64,000 nt of DNA. Source: Chitinophagaceae bacterium (GTDB lineage: Bacteria > Bacteroidota > Bacteroidia > Chitinophagales > Chitinophagaceae). The stretch lies in NCBI GenBank assembly GCA_023957125.1, contig JAMLHL010000005.1:126061-190060 (forward strand), given 5' to 3'. Shown in pieces: positions 62,794 to 64,000 of the stretch. The notes beneath the pieces were generated by a model that saw only the letters and a program-made list of their open reading frames with translations, ran no database searches and was not told the origin of the DNA. The translations under genes were made by a program, and so were the position numbers. Position 1 is the stretch's first letter. The number at the start of each line of letters is the position of its first letter.

Positions 62794-63714
62794 ATGAAGA
62801 AAAATAATCCGCTGGCTGAAACTCTTTTCGATGTGGTATTAGGATTTGACATGGAGACAGATATAGGGTCTTTCACCCCATTTTATGAAGGGGTAAAAAA
62901 AGGTACGCCGCCTTTGCTTAAGATCTTAAAGAAGCATGATGCTCCCTCCACATTTTACTGGACAGGTCATGCTGCTGAAAACAATCCCGAAATGCTAATG
63001 CGGGTGCAGAAAGACGGTCATGAGACTGGTTGTCATGGACTGTTTCATGAAACCCTCGGAGATGCGCTGTTTCCCCTGCCTAACAACTGGCCTATTTTGC
63101 CGTCGGAAGTGGAGGGACGTTTAACCATTGCCACTAATATCATCAAAAAGATCACAGGTAAAAAGCCGGTAAGCTTTCGCTGTCCGCGTTTGTGGGGGAG
63201 CACCACCGTGGTGAATGTGCTTGAAAAGCTGGGATATATTTCCGATGCTTCCTTTCCCCTGTATTTCTATCAAAGTCCCTTTATGCCTTACCACCCGTCT
63301 TCAAAAGACTGGACCAAACCGGGTAAAATGAACATTGTGGAGATCCCCAATTTTTGTGATCTCACCATGGAGAGCAACGACCCTTACAACCGCGACAGGG
63401 ACCAATGGCCGTTGTTCCGTACAAAGTCGGCCAAATACCTGATGAAAAAAGTGGATGGCTATATAGAATACGTACGGTCGAAGGGGTACAGGCCGGTGGT
63501 ATGTTTTTATTTACATCCCTGGGAGTTTTATGAAATGCCGCAGGGGGCTATGGATTTTGGTGAATGCAGCGTCAAACCCTTAGATTTTATTGTGAAGAAT
63601 TGTGGAGAGAAGGCATTGAAAGAGTTTGATATTTTATGCGGCTTATTGAAAGAAAAGAAAGGAAGGTTCATAACTGCGGGAGCATTTGCACAATCTTTTA
63701 CTGCTAAAGCTTAA
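62794..63714 (+). CDS. Polysaccharide deacetylase (NodB-homology, CE4-like)
   Basis: 306 residues without a signal peptide. CE4 motifs in order: DVVLGFDMETDIGSF (motif 1, Asp with Glu in place of the second Asp), APSTFYWTGHA, HETGCHGLFHETLGD (HxxxH metal motif), SFRCPRLWGSTTVVNVLEKL (RxP motif) and PVVCFYLHPWEF (late His). The Asp-Glu change in motif 1 resembles the puuE/PgdA-like amide-hydrolysing branch that can act on small amides. Predicted cytoplasmic deacylase of an N-acetyl sugar or related amide, 36 nt after the GH20-like gene and 3 nt before the mutarotase gene. Confidence 0.82.
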   Translation: MKKNNPLAETLFDVVLGFDMETDIGSFTPFYEGVKKGTPPLLKILKKHDAPSTFYWTGHAAENNPEMLMRVQKDGHETGCHGLFHETLGDALFPLPNNWPILPSEVEGRLTIATNIIKKITGKKPVSFRCPRLWGSTTVVNVLEKLGYISDASFPLYFYQSPFMPYHPSSKDWTKPGKMNIVEIPNFCDLTMESNDPYNRDRDQWPLFRTKSAKYLMKKVDGYIEYVRSKGYRPVVCFYLHPWEFYEMPQGAMDFGECSVKPLDFIVKNCGEKALKEFDILCGLLKEKKGRFITAGAFAQSFTAKA

Positions 63715-63717
63715 TAT

Positions 63718-64000
63718 ATGATCCGTAAATCTTTTCTTATTCAGGTCAAAGAAGGAATGGCGGACGAGTATGAACGCCGCCACGACAATATTTGGCCTGC
63801 GCTGACAGACATTTTTAAACAGCATGACGTACATAAATTTTCAATTCACCTCCATAAAGATACAGGCTATCTCTTTGGTTATATTGAAATTGAAGATGAA
63901 GAAAGGTATAATGCCATAGGTGATTATGAGGTCTGCAAAAAATGGTGGAAATACATGGCCGAAGTGTTGGTTTGTGAAAATGAAAACAGTGAAAAGGGAA
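63718..64000 (+). CDS. rhaM: L-rhamnose mutarotase (RhaM-like), cut by the window edge
   Basis: The frame opens with ATG at 63718 and is still open at the window end (94 codons; the family is about 104). It reads IRKSFLIQVKEGMADEYERR, HDNIWPALTDIFKQHDVHKF, SIHLHKDTGYLFGYIEIEDE and CKKWWKYMAEVLV, typical of RhaM: the catalytic His in ERRHDNIWP and the WW pair late. It interconverts anomers of L-rhamnose (related members act on L-fucose). It lies 3 nt after the deacetylase gene, so it is co-transcribed, and points to a deoxyhexose in the substrate of this locus. Confidence 0.88.
   Translation, partial: MIRKSFLIQVKEGMADEYERRHDNIWPALTDIFKQHDVHKFSIHLHKDTGYLFGYIEIEDEERYNAIGDYEVCKKWWKYMAEVLVCENENSEKG

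Overview
The window reads as the chromosome of a Bacteroidota bacterium, most likely of the Chitinophagaceae or a close relative. The evidence is a FecI/FecR/SusC/SusD polysaccharide-utilisation locus, a PorT-type protein of the type IX secretion/gliding machinery next to ubiE, bacillithiol synthesis (bshA), many Tat- or lipobox-bearing glycan enzymes, and promoters of the Bacteroidota type (TTTG, 19-20 bp, TAnnTTTG(C)). This assignment rests on family knowledge; no ribosomal RNA is present.

1-24 kb is mostly housekeeping. It holds the start of rsgA, an AraC-type regulator, gyrB, a small conserved-looking protein, porT-ubiE, a 3-methyladenine glycosylase, an EI24 membrane protein, an RsmI-like methylase, bshA, tatD, tRNA-Ser(GGA) with a strong terminator, two small lipoproteins, a histidine kinase/response regulator pair, uvrA, an ECF sigma factor, a DsbD-N-like protein, purQ, a Xre-RES toxin-antitoxin pair and a pair of M16 proteases (one catalytic, one without the zinc motif). 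Three copies (two complete, one truncated) of an undescribed ~100-bp double-hairpin element lie at 7.9, 20.15 and 24.2 kb. The complete copies sit between different direct repeats that look like target-site duplications.

24.3-32.7 kb is a sugar-catabolic operon: LacI regulator, two Tat-exported Gfo/Idh/MocA oxidoreductases, an alpha/beta-hydrolase esterase, a sodium:solute symporter, and NagA and NagB. It implies uptake and breakdown of an amino-sugar-containing substrate. 32.7-40.2 kb is the FecI-FecR-SusC-SusD module. The susC leader carries a minus-strand -7 box and, about 90 nt on, a minus-strand intrinsic terminator. This is the layout expected for a cis-antisense small RNA that represses the PUL. 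SusC changes base composition sharply about 0.9 kb into the gene.

40.2-64 kb is the most unusual part. It is a tandem array of secreted proteins with the neutral/alkaline ceramidase fold, in two sequence types (A and B). In order: a decayed B remnant, A1, a propeller/HEAT lipoprotein, a DUF1080 protein, B1, a C-terminal A fragment, a truncated A2, a LamG domain interrupted by a propeller, B2, a second DUF1080 protein, A3 and B3. All full copies keep the zinc-ligand pattern, but at the place where ceramidases have the nucleophile serine they read GDQNPLPR (or the variant with G), so they are probably not ceramidases. Downstream follow an M20 amidohydrolase, a formylglycine-generating-enzyme-like protein without the catalytic cysteines, a large unclassified Tat protein, a GH20/67-like hydrolase, a polysaccharide deacetylase and the start of an L-rhamnose mutarotase. 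Together these look like a locus for dismantling an unusual, possibly amidated or acylated and rhamnose-containing, glycoconjugate. That substrate assignment is inference.
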